This document shows positions 34,186 to 42,359 of a stretch of DNA of 64,000 bases, piece after piece; position 1 is the first letter of the stretch, and every line of letters starts with the position of its first letter. Position numbers and translations under genes: made by a program. Below the pieces are notes generated by a model. It was not told the origin of the DNA. It saw only the letters and a list, made by a program, of their open reading frames with translations, and did not search any database. Source of the stretch: Streptomyces pactum (GTDB lineage Bacteria; Actinomycetota; Actinomycetes; Streptomycetales; Streptomycetaceae); assembly GCF_016031615.1 (NCBI RefSeq), contig NZ_JACYXC010000001.1, forward strand, positions 2,418,001 to 2,482,000. The letters run 5' to 3'.

Positions 34186-35163
34186 TCAACTCCCGCCCCC
34201 GCCGATGAGTTCGGCGAACCGGGCCGGGTCGATGTTGCCGCCGGAGATCACCACGCCCACCCGCGGCGGCGGTTCCGCGATCCGGCCGGTGAGCAGCGCG
34301 GCCAGCCCGGTCGCACCGCTCGGCTCCACCACGATCTTCAGCCGGGTGAAGGCGAACTCCATGGCGTCGCGGATCTCGTCGTCGCCGACCAGCACCACCT
34401 CGTCCAGCAGCCGCCGGTTGACGGCGAAGGACAGCTCACCCGGCGTCCCCAGTGCCTGCCCGTCGGCGATGGTGCGCGGTACCGGGATCCGCACCCGCCG
34501 TCCGGCCTCCAGCGAGCGCTTGTAGTCGTCACCCGCCTCCGGTTCCACGCCGATCGTCCGTACGGCCGGGTCCAGCGCCCGTACCGCGGTGGCGCAGCCG
34601 GCCATCAGCCCGCCGCCACCGACCGGGGTGACCAGCGCCCCCAGCCCCTGGACCTCCTCCGCCAGCTCCAGGCCCACGGTGCCCTGACCGGCGATCACGT
34701 GCGGGTGTTCGTACGGCGGCACCAGCGTGAGCCCGCGTTCGGCGGCCAGCTGCTCACCCAGCGCGGTCCGGTCGCCGGTGTAACGGTCGTAGGTGACGAC
34801 CTCCGCGCCGTAACCCAGGGTGGCCTCCCTCTTGGTGCGGGGTGCGTCCTCCGGCATGAGGATCACGGCCGGCGCGCCCAGCATCCGCGCGGCGAGCGCC
34901 ACCGCCTGGGCGTGGTTGCCGGAGGAGTACGCCGCCACGCCGCGACGCAGCTGCTCGGGGCTCAGCTGGGCGATGGTGTTGTAGGCACCGCGGAACTTGA
35001 AGGCGCCCACGCGCTGGAAGTTCTCACATTTGAGGAACACCTGTGCACCGACCCGCTCGTCCAGCGTGCGGGAGGTCAGGACCGGGGTCCGGTGCGCCAC
35101 CCCCTTGAGCCGGGCCGCGGCGGCACGGATGTCCTCGAAGGTCACCTGATCGGTGGTGGTCAT
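34186..35163 (-). CDS. PLP-dependent ammonia-lyase (threo-3-hydroxyaspartate/threonine dehydratase or serine racemase type)
   Basis: A fold-type II PLP enzyme of 325 residues. The Schiff-base lysine is in GAFKFRGAYN (residue ~56), the substrate loop is SSGNHAQAVAL, the phosphate-binding Gly loop is GGGGLMAG, and SGG near the end (VVISGGN) holds the pyridine nitrogen. There is no C-terminal ACT domain, so it is not the isoleucine-regulated biosynthetic IlvA; candidates are catabolic threonine/serine dehydratase, serine racemase, or threo-3-hydroxy-L-aspartate ammonia-lyase. VEPEAGDDYKRS resembles the divalent-metal site of the last two. ATG 35163 has GAGAGGA 11 bases upstream. Confidence 0.88.
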   Translation of the reverse strand: MTTTDQVTFEDIRAAAARLKGVAHRTPVLTSRTLDERVGAQVFLKCENFQRVGAFKFRGAYNTIAQLSPEQLRRGVAAYSSGNHAQAVALAARMLGAPAVILMPEDAPRTKREATLGYGAEVVTYDRYTGDRTALGEQLAAERGLTLVPPYEHPHVIAGQGTVGLELAEEVQGLGALVTPVGGGGLMAGCATAVRALDPAVRTIGVEPEAGDDYKRSLEAGRRVRIPVPRTIADGQALGTPGELSFAVNRRLLDEVVLVGDDEIRDAMEFAFTRLKIVVEPSGATGLAALLTGRIAEPPPRVGVVISGGNIDPARFAELIGGGGS

Positions 35164-35507
35164 GGGTACGCCGTCCTCTCACTCATCCGGTCACTCGTCC
35201 GTTCGGTCACTCGTACGCCCGGTGCCCGGCGCCGGACGGCTCCGCCGCCCACCTCGGACAGGAAGCACGGGGGCCGGAGGCCCGGTCATCCCGGAACCGC
35301 GCCCGGTGGCACGATCACCACCCCGGCAGCCTCACGGCCCGTCGCCCGACCACGAGCCGGCCCGCCCGGCCACAGGCGGAACCACCCGGGCACTCCCGGC
35401 CACAGCGCGTTCACCCTGGTAACCCGGGCACGCCCGGGCACAGGCGCGATCACCCGGCCACCCGGGCACGCCCGGGCACGGGCGCCATCTCCCGGTACGG
35501 GCCGCGG
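35164..35507. other. Intergenic, GC-rich, no gene seen
   Basis: About 340 bases. From 35400 to 35490 the words ACCCGGGCACGCCCGGGCACAGG recur three times with changes. No promoter is identified for the lyase gene. Confidence 0.45.
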
Positions 35508-36419
35508 CTACGGCTCCTCCAGGGCCCCGGGAGCATCCGGCCGCTCACCACCGAAACCGATGGCGGGCCGGCCCGCGCCGGAGGTCCGCCCGGCCGCCGG
35601 TTCACCCCGGCGCACCTCGGACAGGTAGGCGTACGCGGAGGCGCGGGAGATGCCCAGCCGGGCCGCCACCCGGGGGACGGCCCGGCGCACCGCGAAGACC
35701 CCGGTGGCCTCCAGCCGCCGGAACAGCGCCACCCGCTCGGCCCGGTCCAGGTCCGCCCACTGCTTGCCCCGGGCCAGCTGGAGCCCGTCCACCGCCGCGT
35801 CCACCACGTCGTCCACGTCGTTGCTGAAGGTCGTGGTCGGCACCGCCGCGCCGGGGAGCACGGCGGTGTTCGGGTCGACTCCGGCCAGATCACCCAGGAG
35901 CGCCCGGGCCTGGTGCAGCGCGGTGATGTCGAGGTTGACGCAGAAGGCCCCGAACGCGGTGCCGCGCGAGGTGCGCAGCACGACGGTGGAGGACTTCAGC
36001 ATCCGGCCGGACGGGGTCCGGGTGACGTAGTTGAGCCGGTCCGGCGCGGTGTCACCCTGCCGGAGCAGGTCCATGCCGATCTCGCTCATGGAGCCGCCGA
36101 CGGTACGGCCGGTGAGGTCGCCCGCGATGATCACGACCGAGCCGTCGGGCCGGCGGAAGTCGTGGACGACCACCTCACAGGAGGGTCCGAAGGTGGCGGC
36201 CAGCCCCGCGACCACCGGCCGCAGCGCCTCGATCACGGCGTCGGCCTCGGCGCTGTCCGCGGCCCTGCCCGGCGGTTCCCCGGCTCCGTCCTCCGCTCCG
36301 CCCGGCGGTTCCTCCGCCGCGGCCGGCGCGCCCTCCGCGTCTCCCCGCACGTCCGTCACCTCCCCCTCCGGCGCCGGCACCGCGCCGGTCGCCACGGCCC
36401 GTTCCGCGGGTCCCGTCAC
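35508..36419 (-). CDS. YheO-type PAS/HTH transcriptional regulator (DauR-like)
   Basis: The 303 residues have a Pro/Glu-rich N-terminal ~55, a YheO-like PAS domain (EALRPVVAGLAATFGPSCEVVVHDF to CVNLDITALH, ~60-180), and a C-terminal winged helix (ERVALFRRLEATGVFAVRRAVPRVAARLGISRASAYAYL, ~230-275). Relatives such as DauR regulate amino-acid catabolism, and the neighbouring ammonia-lyase is a natural target in the same direction. GTG 36419 is fixed by GAGG 8 bases upstream and by a good promoter 26 bases upstream; the longer frame with start at 36548 would contain that promoter. Confidence 0.9.
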   Translation of the reverse strand: MTGPAERAVATGAVPAPEGEVTDVRGDAEGAPAAAEEPPGGAEDGAGEPPGRAADSAEADAVIEALRPVVAGLAATFGPSCEVVVHDFRRPDGSVVIIAGDLTGRTVGGSMSEIGMDLLRQGDTAPDRLNYVTRTPSGRMLKSSTVVLRTSRGTAFGAFCVNLDITALHQARALLGDLAGVDPNTAVLPGAAVPTTTFSNDVDDVVDAAVDGLQLARGKQWADLDRAERVALFRRLEATGVFAVRRAVPRVAARLGISRASAYAYLSEVRRGEPAAGRTSGAGRPAIGFGGERPDAPGALEEP

Positions 36420-36444
36420 CCGCGCGACCTCAGGCCCTGGATGG

Positions 36445-36473
36445 ACTGTACAGCCCTTAGACGTTCCGTCCAA
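36445..36473 (-). promoter_or_regulatory. Promoter of the YheO-type regulator with CTGTACAG palindrome
   Basis: On the minus strand TTGGAC (36473-36468) and TACAGT (36450-36445) are separated by exactly 17 bases. The -10 box lies inside the palindrome CTGTACAG (36446-36453), a possible site for autoregulation. The start point would be about 20 bases before the GTG. Confidence 0.75.
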
Positions 36474-36706
36474 GCATCCGATCCGCGACCACCCGGCCGG
36501 CCGACCACCCGGCCGCCCGGGTGACCGAGGTCCGGGCCCCGGGGTCACGGGCCGGCCGGACGCCGCGCGGCCCCGTCCCGCGACCGGTCAGCGGCCCATC
36601 CCGCGACCGGCCCGGCCCCCCGTCCCGCCACCAATGCGCGGCCCCCGTCCCACCCACCGACGCGTGTCCGCCCGCGGGCCCTCGGCACGTTCGTCGGCGG
36701 ACACGC
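36474..36706. other. Intergenic, low-complexity CCGGCC/CCCGTCCCGC words
   Basis: About 230 bases without a gene, lying between the regulator promoter and the terminator of the agmatinase-type gene. Confidence 0.4.
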
Positions 36707-36742
36707 CGACGCCCGGCCGCCCCGAGGGGTGGCCGGGCGTCG
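36707..36742 (-). terminator. Hairpin after the agmatinase-type gene
   Basis: CGACGCCCGGCC (36707-36718) pairs perfectly with 36731-36742 around a 12-base loop that itself has CCCC/GGGG pairing. It lies 28 bases past the minus-strand stop codon. Confidence 0.8.
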
Positions 36743-36769
36743 GACCCGAGCAGCGGAGGGTATCGGCCG

Positions 36770-37762
36770 TCAGGCCGCGCGCTCGGCCGCGATCTGGCGC
36801 GCCATGATCGTGGTCAGTTCGTACGCCGTGTGGGACGCGGCGACGGAAGTCATCTCGGCGTGGTCGTAGGCGGGCGCGACCTCCACCAGGTCGGCGGAGA
36901 CCAGGTGGCAGCCGGCCAGCCCGCGCAGGATCTCCAGCAGTTCCCGGGAGGTGAGGCCGCCGGCCTCCGGGGTGCCGGTGCCCGGGGCGTGCGCCGGGTC
37001 CAGGACGTCGATGTCGATGGAGATGTACAGCGGGCGGTCCCCGATCCGCTGACGGAGCTGGTCGGCGACCTCGTCCACGCCGCGGCGCATCACATCGGCG
37101 GAGGTGACGATGCCGAAGCCCATCTTGGCGTCGTCGTCCAGGTCCTGCTTGCCGTAGAGCGGGCCGCGGGTACCGACGTGGCTGAGCGCCGAGGTGTCGA
37201 GGATGCCCTCCTCCACCGCGCGGCGGAACGGCGTGCCGTGGGTGTACTCCGCGCCGAAGTAGGTGTCCCAGGTGTCCAGGTGCGCGTCGAAGTGCAGCAG
37301 CGCGACCGGCCCGTGCTTGCGGGCCACGGAGCGCAGGATGGGCAGCGCGATGGTGTGGTCGCCGCCGAGCGTCATCAGCCGGGCGCCGGTGCCCAGCAGG
37401 TCGTCGGTGGCCGCCTCGATGGTCTCGACCGCTTCGTTGATGTTGAACGGGTTGGCGGCGATGTCACCGGCGTCGGCGACCTGGGCGAGCGCGAACGGGG
37501 ACGCGTCCTGCGCCGGGTTGTACGGGCGCAGCAGCCGGGACGCCTCGCGGATCGCGTTTCCGCCGAAGCGGGCGCCGGGCCGGTAGGAGACGCCGGTGTC
37601 GAAGGGCACGCCGACCACCGCGACATCGGCGGTGCCGCCGACCTGGTCCAGGCGCGGCAGCCGGGCGAAGGTGGCCGGTCCGGCGTAGCGCGGGATGCGG
37701 GAGGAATCGACCGGGCCTACCGGGCCGGCGGGCTGACCGGGCTGACGGGCGTCCGTGCTCAT
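36770..37762 (-). CDS. speB: Agmatinase/guanidinobutyrase (ureohydrolase family)
   Basis: Hydrolyses a guanidino compound to urea and an amine; agmatine to putrescine is the usual assignment. The dinuclear Mn site is complete: GGDHT, HFDAHLDTW and SIDIDVLDPAHAPGTGTPE. The 330 residues match the family. In Streptomyces, close relatives also act on 4-guanidinobutyrate, and the sequence alone does not settle this. ATG 37762 has GAGAGG 11 bases upstream. The gene is divergent from the phosphatase-like gene; the dyad between them may control both. Confidence 0.88.
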   Translation of the reverse strand: MSTDARQPGQPAGPVGPVDSSRIPRYAGPATFARLPRLDQVGGTADVAVVGVPFDTGVSYRPGARFGGNAIREASRLLRPYNPAQDASPFALAQVADAGDIAANPFNINEAVETIEAATDDLLGTGARLMTLGGDHTIALPILRSVARKHGPVALLHFDAHLDTWDTYFGAEYTHGTPFRRAVEEGILDTSALSHVGTRGPLYGKQDLDDDAKMGFGIVTSADVMRRGVDEVADQLRQRIGDRPLYISIDIDVLDPAHAPGTGTPEAGGLTSRELLEILRGLAGCHLVSADLVEVAPAYDHAEMTSVAASHTAYELTTIMARQIAAERAA

Positions 37763-37885
37763 GCGGCTGCTGCCTCTCGGCGGTGCGGGATGGGGAACGG
37801 CAGTCCGAGGGGACCACGGATTCCGAGGGTAGGCAGATCGACGGATTCCGCACATGTACGTTCCCGAGTCTCCAGTCCGGCTATT

Positions 37886-37900
37886 TGGACACCATGTCCA
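37886..37900. promoter_or_regulatory. TGGACA-CCA-TGTCCA inverted repeat
   Basis: A perfect 6-bp dyad with a 3-base centre lies in the 169-base gap between the divergent agmatinase-type and phosphatase-like genes, in an AT-richer patch, 32 bases before the latter's start. A role as an operator is inferred from symmetry and position. Confidence 0.5.
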
Positions 37901-37931
37901 TTTACCGGGTTCAGGGGGGAGAATGGGCCGC

Positions 37932-38732
37932 ATGCCGATAGCCAGCCCTGTCCCGACCCGGGCCGAACTCATCGACCACCTGGTCCGCACCCGCATCGCG
38001 GGCGATGTGGCCACCCCTCGCGACAACAACCTCTCCCACTACCGCAGGCTCGCGAACGGTGACCGGTACTACTGGTTCGGGCTGGAGTTCGGCGACCGCT
38101 GGGCGGACGAGCAGGACGTGCTGGCCGTGATGGCGGAGCGGTGCGGCGTGGTCGACGACCCGCTGCACCGGATGGGTCAGGACACCATCGACCCGGAGCT
38201 GACCGTCGGGGCGCTGGACCGGATGGCGGCGGTGCTGCGGAAGGCGGCGAAGGAGCGGCAGCGGGTGCTCTTCGCGACCGGCCACCCGGGCGGGCTGCTG
38301 GACGTGCACCGGGCCACAGCGGCGGCGCTGCGGGCCGCGGGCTGCGAGATCGTGGAGATCCCGGGCGGGCTCACCGCCGACGAGGGATACGTCTTCCAGT
38401 TCGCCGACGTGGCGGTGCTGGAGCGGGGCGCCACCCTGTGGCACACCCACTCCCCCGCCCCGATGGCCGCGGTCCTGGACGGCCTGGAGCGCGAGGGCCG
38501 GCCGCTGCCGGACCTGGTGGTGGCCGATCACGGCTGGGCGGGGTGCGCGGGCCAGCGCGGGATCACCGCGGTCGGTTACGCGGACTGCAACGACCCGGCG
38601 CTCTTCCTCGGCGAGGCGGAGGGCACCCTCGCGGTGGTGGTGCCGCTGGACGACCATGTGACCAACCCGCGGTTCTACGACCCGATGACCGCCTATCTGC
38701 TGGAAGCGGCCGGCCTCCCCTCCTGGGGCTGA
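37932..38732 (+). CDS. Phosphatase-like protein of unknown specificity
   Basis: I recall close relatives being annotated only as phosphatase. The 266 residues start MPIASPVPTRAELIDHLVRTRIAG and contain RQRVLFATGHPGGLLDVH, EIPGGLTADEGYVFQFADVAVL, LWHTHSPAPM and VVADHGWAGCAGQRGI. These His/Asp-rich loops could bind metal. There is no signal peptide or membrane segment. ATG 37932 is preferred because GGGGGGAG lies 10 bases upstream, while ATG 37923 would have it almost touching. The stop codon lies inside the first copy of a repeat array. Confidence 0.75.
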   Translation: MPIASPVPTRAELIDHLVRTRIAGDVATPRDNNLSHYRRLANGDRYYWFGLEFGDRWADEQDVLAVMAERCGVVDDPLHRMGQDTIDPELTVGALDRMAAVLRKAAKERQRVLFATGHPGGLLDVHRATAAALRAAGCEIVEIPGGLTADEGYVFQFADVAVLERGATLWHTHSPAPMAAVLDGLEREGRPLPDLVVADHGWAGCAGQRGITAVGYADCNDPALFLGEAEGTLAVVVPLDDHVTNPRFYDPMTAYLLEAAGLPSWG

Positions 38733-38823
38733 GCCGACCCCCTTCCGGGCTGAGCCGGTCGCTCCTCCCGGCTGAGCCGACCTCCCGTATCCGGGGCTGA
38801 GCCGACCTCCTCCCCGGCTGAGC
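38727..38823. repeat. Array of five GGCTGAGC-centred units beginning at a stop codon
   Basis: GGCTGAGC occurs at 38727, 38748, 38770, 38795 and 38816, that is every 21-25 bases, in a context like TCCCCGGCTGAGCCGACC. The first copy contains the TGA stop of the phosphatase-like gene, so the array looks like repeated duplication of the gene's last bases. Confidence 0.85.
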
Positions 38824-38929
38824 GGGCCCGCCCGGCACGCGCGGGACGCCACCGGAACCGGCCCCCTAGCCCCGTCCCGGCCCCGGCCCGGGCGGGAAAC
38901 GGCCGCGGAAGCGGCATCCGGCTCCCCGG

Positions 38930-39897
38930 TCAGAGCCCCGTCCGTCGTCCCCCGGCGGCGGGCGACGGCGCGCCGCCGGACGCCCCGCCCGCGGACGTCC
39001 GCCGCGCGGCCCGGGCGCGCGGGGTGCGGATCATGCCCTCCTGGATCACCGACACCGCCAGCCGCCCGTCCCGGGTGAAGATCCTCCCCGGGCCAGCCCC
39101 CGCCCGCCGGAGGCTGAGGGGCTCGCCTGGTCGTACAGCAGCCACTCGTCCGCGCGGAACGGGCGGTGGAACCACATCGCGTGGTCCAGGCTGGCACCCA
39201 CCACGTCGCCCACCGCCCAGCCGCCGCGCCCGTGGGCCAGGAGCACCGAGTCCAGCAGCGTCATGTCGGAGACATAGGTGGCCAGGCAGATGTGGAGCAA
39301 GGTGTGGTCGTGGGCGCCGTCGAGCGTGCCGCTGGTCCGGAACCACACCTGGGAGGTGGGCTCCCGGGGCTCGCCGACGGAGGCGTACGGCGGCCCGTCC
39401 ACGTACCGCAGGTCGACCGCGGCGCGGGCCTGGAGCATCCGGCGGGTGGTGCGCTCCGGGTCGGCGAACAGGTGGGCGTACCGGGGCAACAGCTCCCCCG
39501 CGGTCGGCAGGGTCAGCGGGTCGGGGACGTCCGGCATCGGCTCCTGGTGCTCCATCCCCTCCTCGTGGACCTGGAAGGACGCCGAGAGGTGGAAGATCGG
39601 CTGCCCGTGCTGCACCGCCACCACGCGCCGGGTGGTGAAGGAGAAGCCGTCGCGGATCCGGTCCACGGTGTAGATGATGGGCGCGCCCGGGTCACCGGGG
39701 CGCAGGAAGTACGCGTGGAGCGAGTGCGGCGGGCGGTCCTCGGGGACGGTACGGCCGGCCGCCACCAGGGCCTGCGCCGCCACCTGGCCCCCGAAGACCC
39801 GCTCCACCAGCGACGAACGGCCGGCGCCCCGGAAGATGTCCCGGTCGATCCGCTCCAGGTCGAGCAGTTCGACCAGGCCGCGCAGTGCCTCGTTCAT
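38930..39897 (-). pseudogene. tesB: Acyl-CoA thioesterase II with one-base frameshift near the 3' end
   Basis: Hydrolyses acyl-CoA thioesters (double hotdog fold). The frame from ATG 39897 is normal through VERVFGGQVAAQALVAAG, HSLHAYFLRPGDP, SFTTRRVVAVQHG and WFHRPFRADEWLLYDQASPSASGGRGLA. It then reads RGGSSPGT and stops at 39046. The other phase continues the conserved ending GRIFTRDGRLAVSVIQEGMIR and stops at 38930. One missing G in the G run at 39089-39086 explains the break; restored, the protein would be about 322 residues. The gene follows the acyl-CoA dehydrogenase by 40 bases and is probably co-transcribed. It could be a true mutation or a homopolymer sequencing error. Confidence 0.85.
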
Positions 39898-39937
39898 GAT
39901 CGGTACGTCCGGTCCCCGGTGCGGGCCGCCGGGCGGC

Positions 39938-41095
39938 TCACAGGCCCATCGACTTGGCGATGATGGAGCGCATGACCTCGCTGGTGCCGCCGTAGATGCG
40001 GCTGACCCGGGTGTCCGCGTACAGCCGTGCGATCGGGTACTCCATCATGTAGCCGTAACCGCCGTGCAGCTGGAGGCACTTGTCGATCACGACGGCCGCC
40101 CGCTCGGTGGTGAACAGCTTCGCGGAGGCCGCGTCGGCCGGGGTCAGCTCCCCGGCGTCGTGCGCCTCCAGCGCCCGGTCGACGACCGCCTGCATGGCGT
40201 CCACCTCGGCACGGCAGTCGGCGAGCACGAACTTGGTGTTCTGGAACGAGGCCACCGGCTTGCCGAAGACCGTGCGGTCCCGGACGTACTCCTTGGCGAA
40301 CTCCACCGCGGCGGCGGCCTGGGCGTAGGCGCCGACGGCGATGCCCAGCCGCTCCTGCGGCAGGTTCTGGCCGAGGTAGCCGAACGCCGCGCCCTCCTCG
40401 CCCAGCAGGTCCTCCACCGGCACCTTCACGTCGGTGAAGGACAGTTCGGCGGTGTCGGACGTGTGCAGGCCCAGCTTCTCCAGCTTGCGGCCGACCGCGT
40501 ACCCCTCGCTCCTGGCGTCCACCACCAGGATGGATATCCCGGCCCGGCGGTCCTCCGGGGTGGGCGGCGCGGTGCGGGCGCAGACCAGTACCCGGTCGGC
40601 GTGCACGCCCCCGGTGATGAAGGTCTTGGCGCCGTTGAGGACGTAGTGGGTGCCGTCGGCGGAGAGCTTGGCGGTGGTCTTCATCCCGGCCAGGTCGGAG
40701 CCGGTGCCGGGCTCGGTCATGGCGATCGCGGTCATCATCTCGCCGGTGACGAAGGGCGGCAGCCACCGCCGCTTCTGCTCCTCGTCGGCGTACTTCAGCA
40801 GGTACGGGAGGCAGAGGGCGGTGTGCACGCCGCTGCCGCCGAAGCTGACCCCGGCGCGCGCCGTCTCCTCCGTGATGATCGCGTTGAACTTGAAGCTGCG
40901 CTGACCGGCGCCGCCGTACTCCTCCGGCACCTCGATCCCGAAGATCCCCAGCTCGCCCAGCTTGCGGTAGAAGGAGCGCGGCGCCTGTCCGGCCTCCCGC
41001 CACCGGTCGTAGTGGGGGACGACCTCCGCCGCGATGAAGTCCCGGATCGTCTCGCGGAACGCCTCGTGGTCCTCGTTGAACACCGTGCGACGCAT
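39938..41095 (-). CDS. Acyl-CoA dehydrogenase
   Basis: FAD-dependent alpha,beta-dehydrogenation of acyl-CoA. The 385 residues show all three domains: N-terminal helices, the MTAIAMTEPGTGSDLAGMKT flavin loop, GYLGQNLPQERLGIAVGAYAQ, LQLHGGYGYMMEYPIARLYADTR, and the terminal YGGTSEVMRSIIAKSMGL. The chain-length preference cannot be read safely. ATG 41095 has GGAGGGA 6 bases upstream. It lies in one direction with the thioesterase and downstream of the TetR gene, opposite the branched-chain acyl-CoA operon, so all may be co-regulated. Confidence 0.93.
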   Translation of the reverse strand: MRRTVFNEDHEAFRETIRDFIAAEVVPHYDRWREAGQAPRSFYRKLGELGIFGIEVPEEYGGAGQRSFKFNAIITEETARAGVSFGGSGVHTALCLPYLLKYADEEQKRRWLPPFVTGEMMTAIAMTEPGTGSDLAGMKTTAKLSADGTHYVLNGAKTFITGGVHADRVLVCARTAPPTPEDRRAGISILVVDARSEGYAVGRKLEKLGLHTSDTAELSFTDVKVPVEDLLGEEGAAFGYLGQNLPQERLGIAVGAYAQAAAAVEFAKEYVRDRTVFGKPVASFQNTKFVLADCRAEVDAMQAVVDRALEAHDAGELTPADAASAKLFTTERAAVVIDKCLQLHGGYGYMMEYPIARLYADTRVSRIYGGTSEVMRSIIAKSMGL

Positions 41096-41505
41096 GCTGG
41101 TCCCTCCACTGGCGCGGTCCGACGGTCCATCGCCCGAACAACCCGACAACGCTCTAAGCGCTTGCTCAGTTCCCGTTCCGGAAAGTTACCCGTCGGTCAG
41201 TGAGCTGTCCAGGGCGGGACGGCGGGCGAGCCGGACCGCGTACGGCGCCACCCGGGGCCGGGGCCGCCGCGGGCGCGCCCGGCGCCGCCACCCCGCGCAC
41301 CCGGCCCACCGGAACCTCGACCCGGCACCCCCTCGGCTTGGGCCGCGAGGAACGCGCCGCGCCCCGGGCGCACGTCGACGGACGTGCGCCCCATCCACCA
41401 CGGGGACGCACGTCGGCCCACCACGGACGCACCCCGGCGCCGTCACGGGCACCCCGGGTGCCCCGCGACACCACCCCACGCCCGCCGGCGCCGCCCGGAC
41501 GGCCG
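41096..41505. other. Intergenic with a probable operator near its left end
   Basis: 410 bases. The part nearest the dehydrogenase holds TAAGCGCTTGCTCA (listed separately). The rest (41210-41500) is GC-rich with GGACGCAC/ACGTGCG words and shows no gene. Confidence 0.45.
41155..41168. promoter_or_regulatory. Imperfect palindrome TAAGCGCTTGCTCA upstream of the acyl-CoA dehydrogenase
   Basis: TAAGC and GCTCA form an inverted repeat of T(A/G)AGC half sites, 60 bases before the dehydrogenase start. TetR-type fatty-acid and branched-chain regulators of actinobacteria bind sites of this general form. Assignment is inference. Confidence 0.45.
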
Positions 41506-42111
41506 TCAGGAGGTGCCGGACGCCGCGCCGAAGGCGCCCAGCGCCAGCCGGTGCAGCAGCGCGGCGGTGGCGTCACGCCCGGGAAGCCCGCCGGGGCGGC
41601 CCAGGTGCGGGGTGGAGTTGAGCAGCCCGAAGACGGCGTGCACGGCCGCCCTGGCGGGCCGCTCGGCGAGGTCCGGGTAGACCTGCCGGACCACGTCCAC
41701 CCACAGTTCGACGTACTGCCGCTGGAGCTGGCGCACCAGCTTGCGGTCGCTCTCCCGGAGCCGGTCCAGCTCCCGGTCGTGGAGGGTGATCAGCGGGCGG
41801 TCGTCCAGGGCGAAGTCGATGTGGCCCTCGACGAGCGAGTCCAGCACGGCGGCGGGCGGCAGCCCCGCGGCGGCGGCCTCCGCCACCCGCCGCTTGCCGC
41901 CGGTGAGCAGCCGGCCGCTGATGCCGACCAGCAGCTCGGCGAGCATCGCCTCCTTGCCCGCGAAGTGGCGGTAGAGGCCGGGCCCGCTGATGCCGACCGC
42001 GGCGCCTATCTCGTCCACGCCGACCCCGTGGAACCCGCGCTCCGCGAAGAGCCGGGCGGCCTCCCGCAGGATCTGTTCACGGCGGGTGGGGGCGGGCGCG
42101 TGGGTGCTCAT
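41506..42111 (-). CDS. TetR-family regulator of the acyl-CoA operon, leaderless
   Basis: The 201 residues have the TetR helix-turn-helix at 10-56 (REQILREAARLFAERGFHGVGVDEIGAAVGISGPGLYRHFAGKEAML in its usual form) and an all-helical ligand domain. The ligand is probably an acyl-CoA, given the divergent carboxylase operon and the downstream acyl-CoA dehydrogenase and thioesterase genes. ATG 42111 has no ribosome site and lies 7 bases after a TAGAAT box, so the message is probably leaderless. A 27-bp perfect dyad overlaps its -35 box, as expected for autoregulation. Confidence 0.93.
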   Translation of the reverse strand: MSTHAPAPTRREQILREAARLFAERGFHGVGVDEIGAAVGISGPGLYRHFAGKEAMLAELLVGISGRLLTGGKRRVAEAAAAGLPPAAVLDSLVEGHIDFALDDRPLITLHDRELDRLRESDRKLVRQLQRQYVELWVDVVRQVYPDLAERPARAAVHAVFGLLNSTPHLGRPGGLPGRDATAALLHRLALGAFGAASGTS

Positions 42112-42118
42112 GAAATTG

Positions 42119-42148
42119 ATTCTAGACAGGCGGGTTAGTGGTCGTTAA
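42119..42148 (-). promoter_or_regulatory. Leaderless promoter of the TetR gene
   Basis: On the minus strand TTAACG (42148-42143) and TAGAAT (42124-42119) are 18 bases apart. The start codon follows 7 bases after the -10 box, placing transcription and translation starts together. Confidence 0.7.
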
Positions 42149-42169
42149 CCTGTTGGGAACAGGTTAACG
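42143..42169. promoter_or_regulatory. 27-bp perfect inverted repeat, TetR operator
   Basis: The arm CGTTAACCTGTT (42143-42154) and its exact complement (42158-42169) flank GGG. Further GGTTAA/TTAACC half sites continue on the right, forming a second dyad at 42162-42179 (6-bp arms, 6-base centre), and a partial one lies on the left at 42133-42150. The cluster sits between the divergent TetR gene and the carboxylase operon and overlaps the TetR -35 box. Confidence 0.85.
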
Positions 42170-42359
42170 CTCATTAACCGACCGGAGGCCGGAGCCGACG
42201 GGCGGGCGGGCCGGCGCGCCGCGGCCGAGAGGGACCGGACAGGTCCGTCACCGCGCCGCCGGCATCCTCCCCGCTCCCCGGCAACCGGCACCGCGGCGTC
42301 CCGGCGGACACCGCGCACAAAGCGGTCGGAGCGGATTCGGGCAAGGGGGCTCGTGACCA

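Noticed and set aside
39080..39095. Programmed frameshift in the thioesterase gene
   Set aside because: A G4 run alone without a slippery heptamer or downstream structure is weak; deletion or sequencing error is simpler.
41155..41168. Second binding site for the LacI protein of the sugar locus
   Set aside because: It shares TAAGCGCTT but its right arm differs (GCTCA) and it serves an acyl-CoA dehydrogenase; a TetR-type site is more likely.
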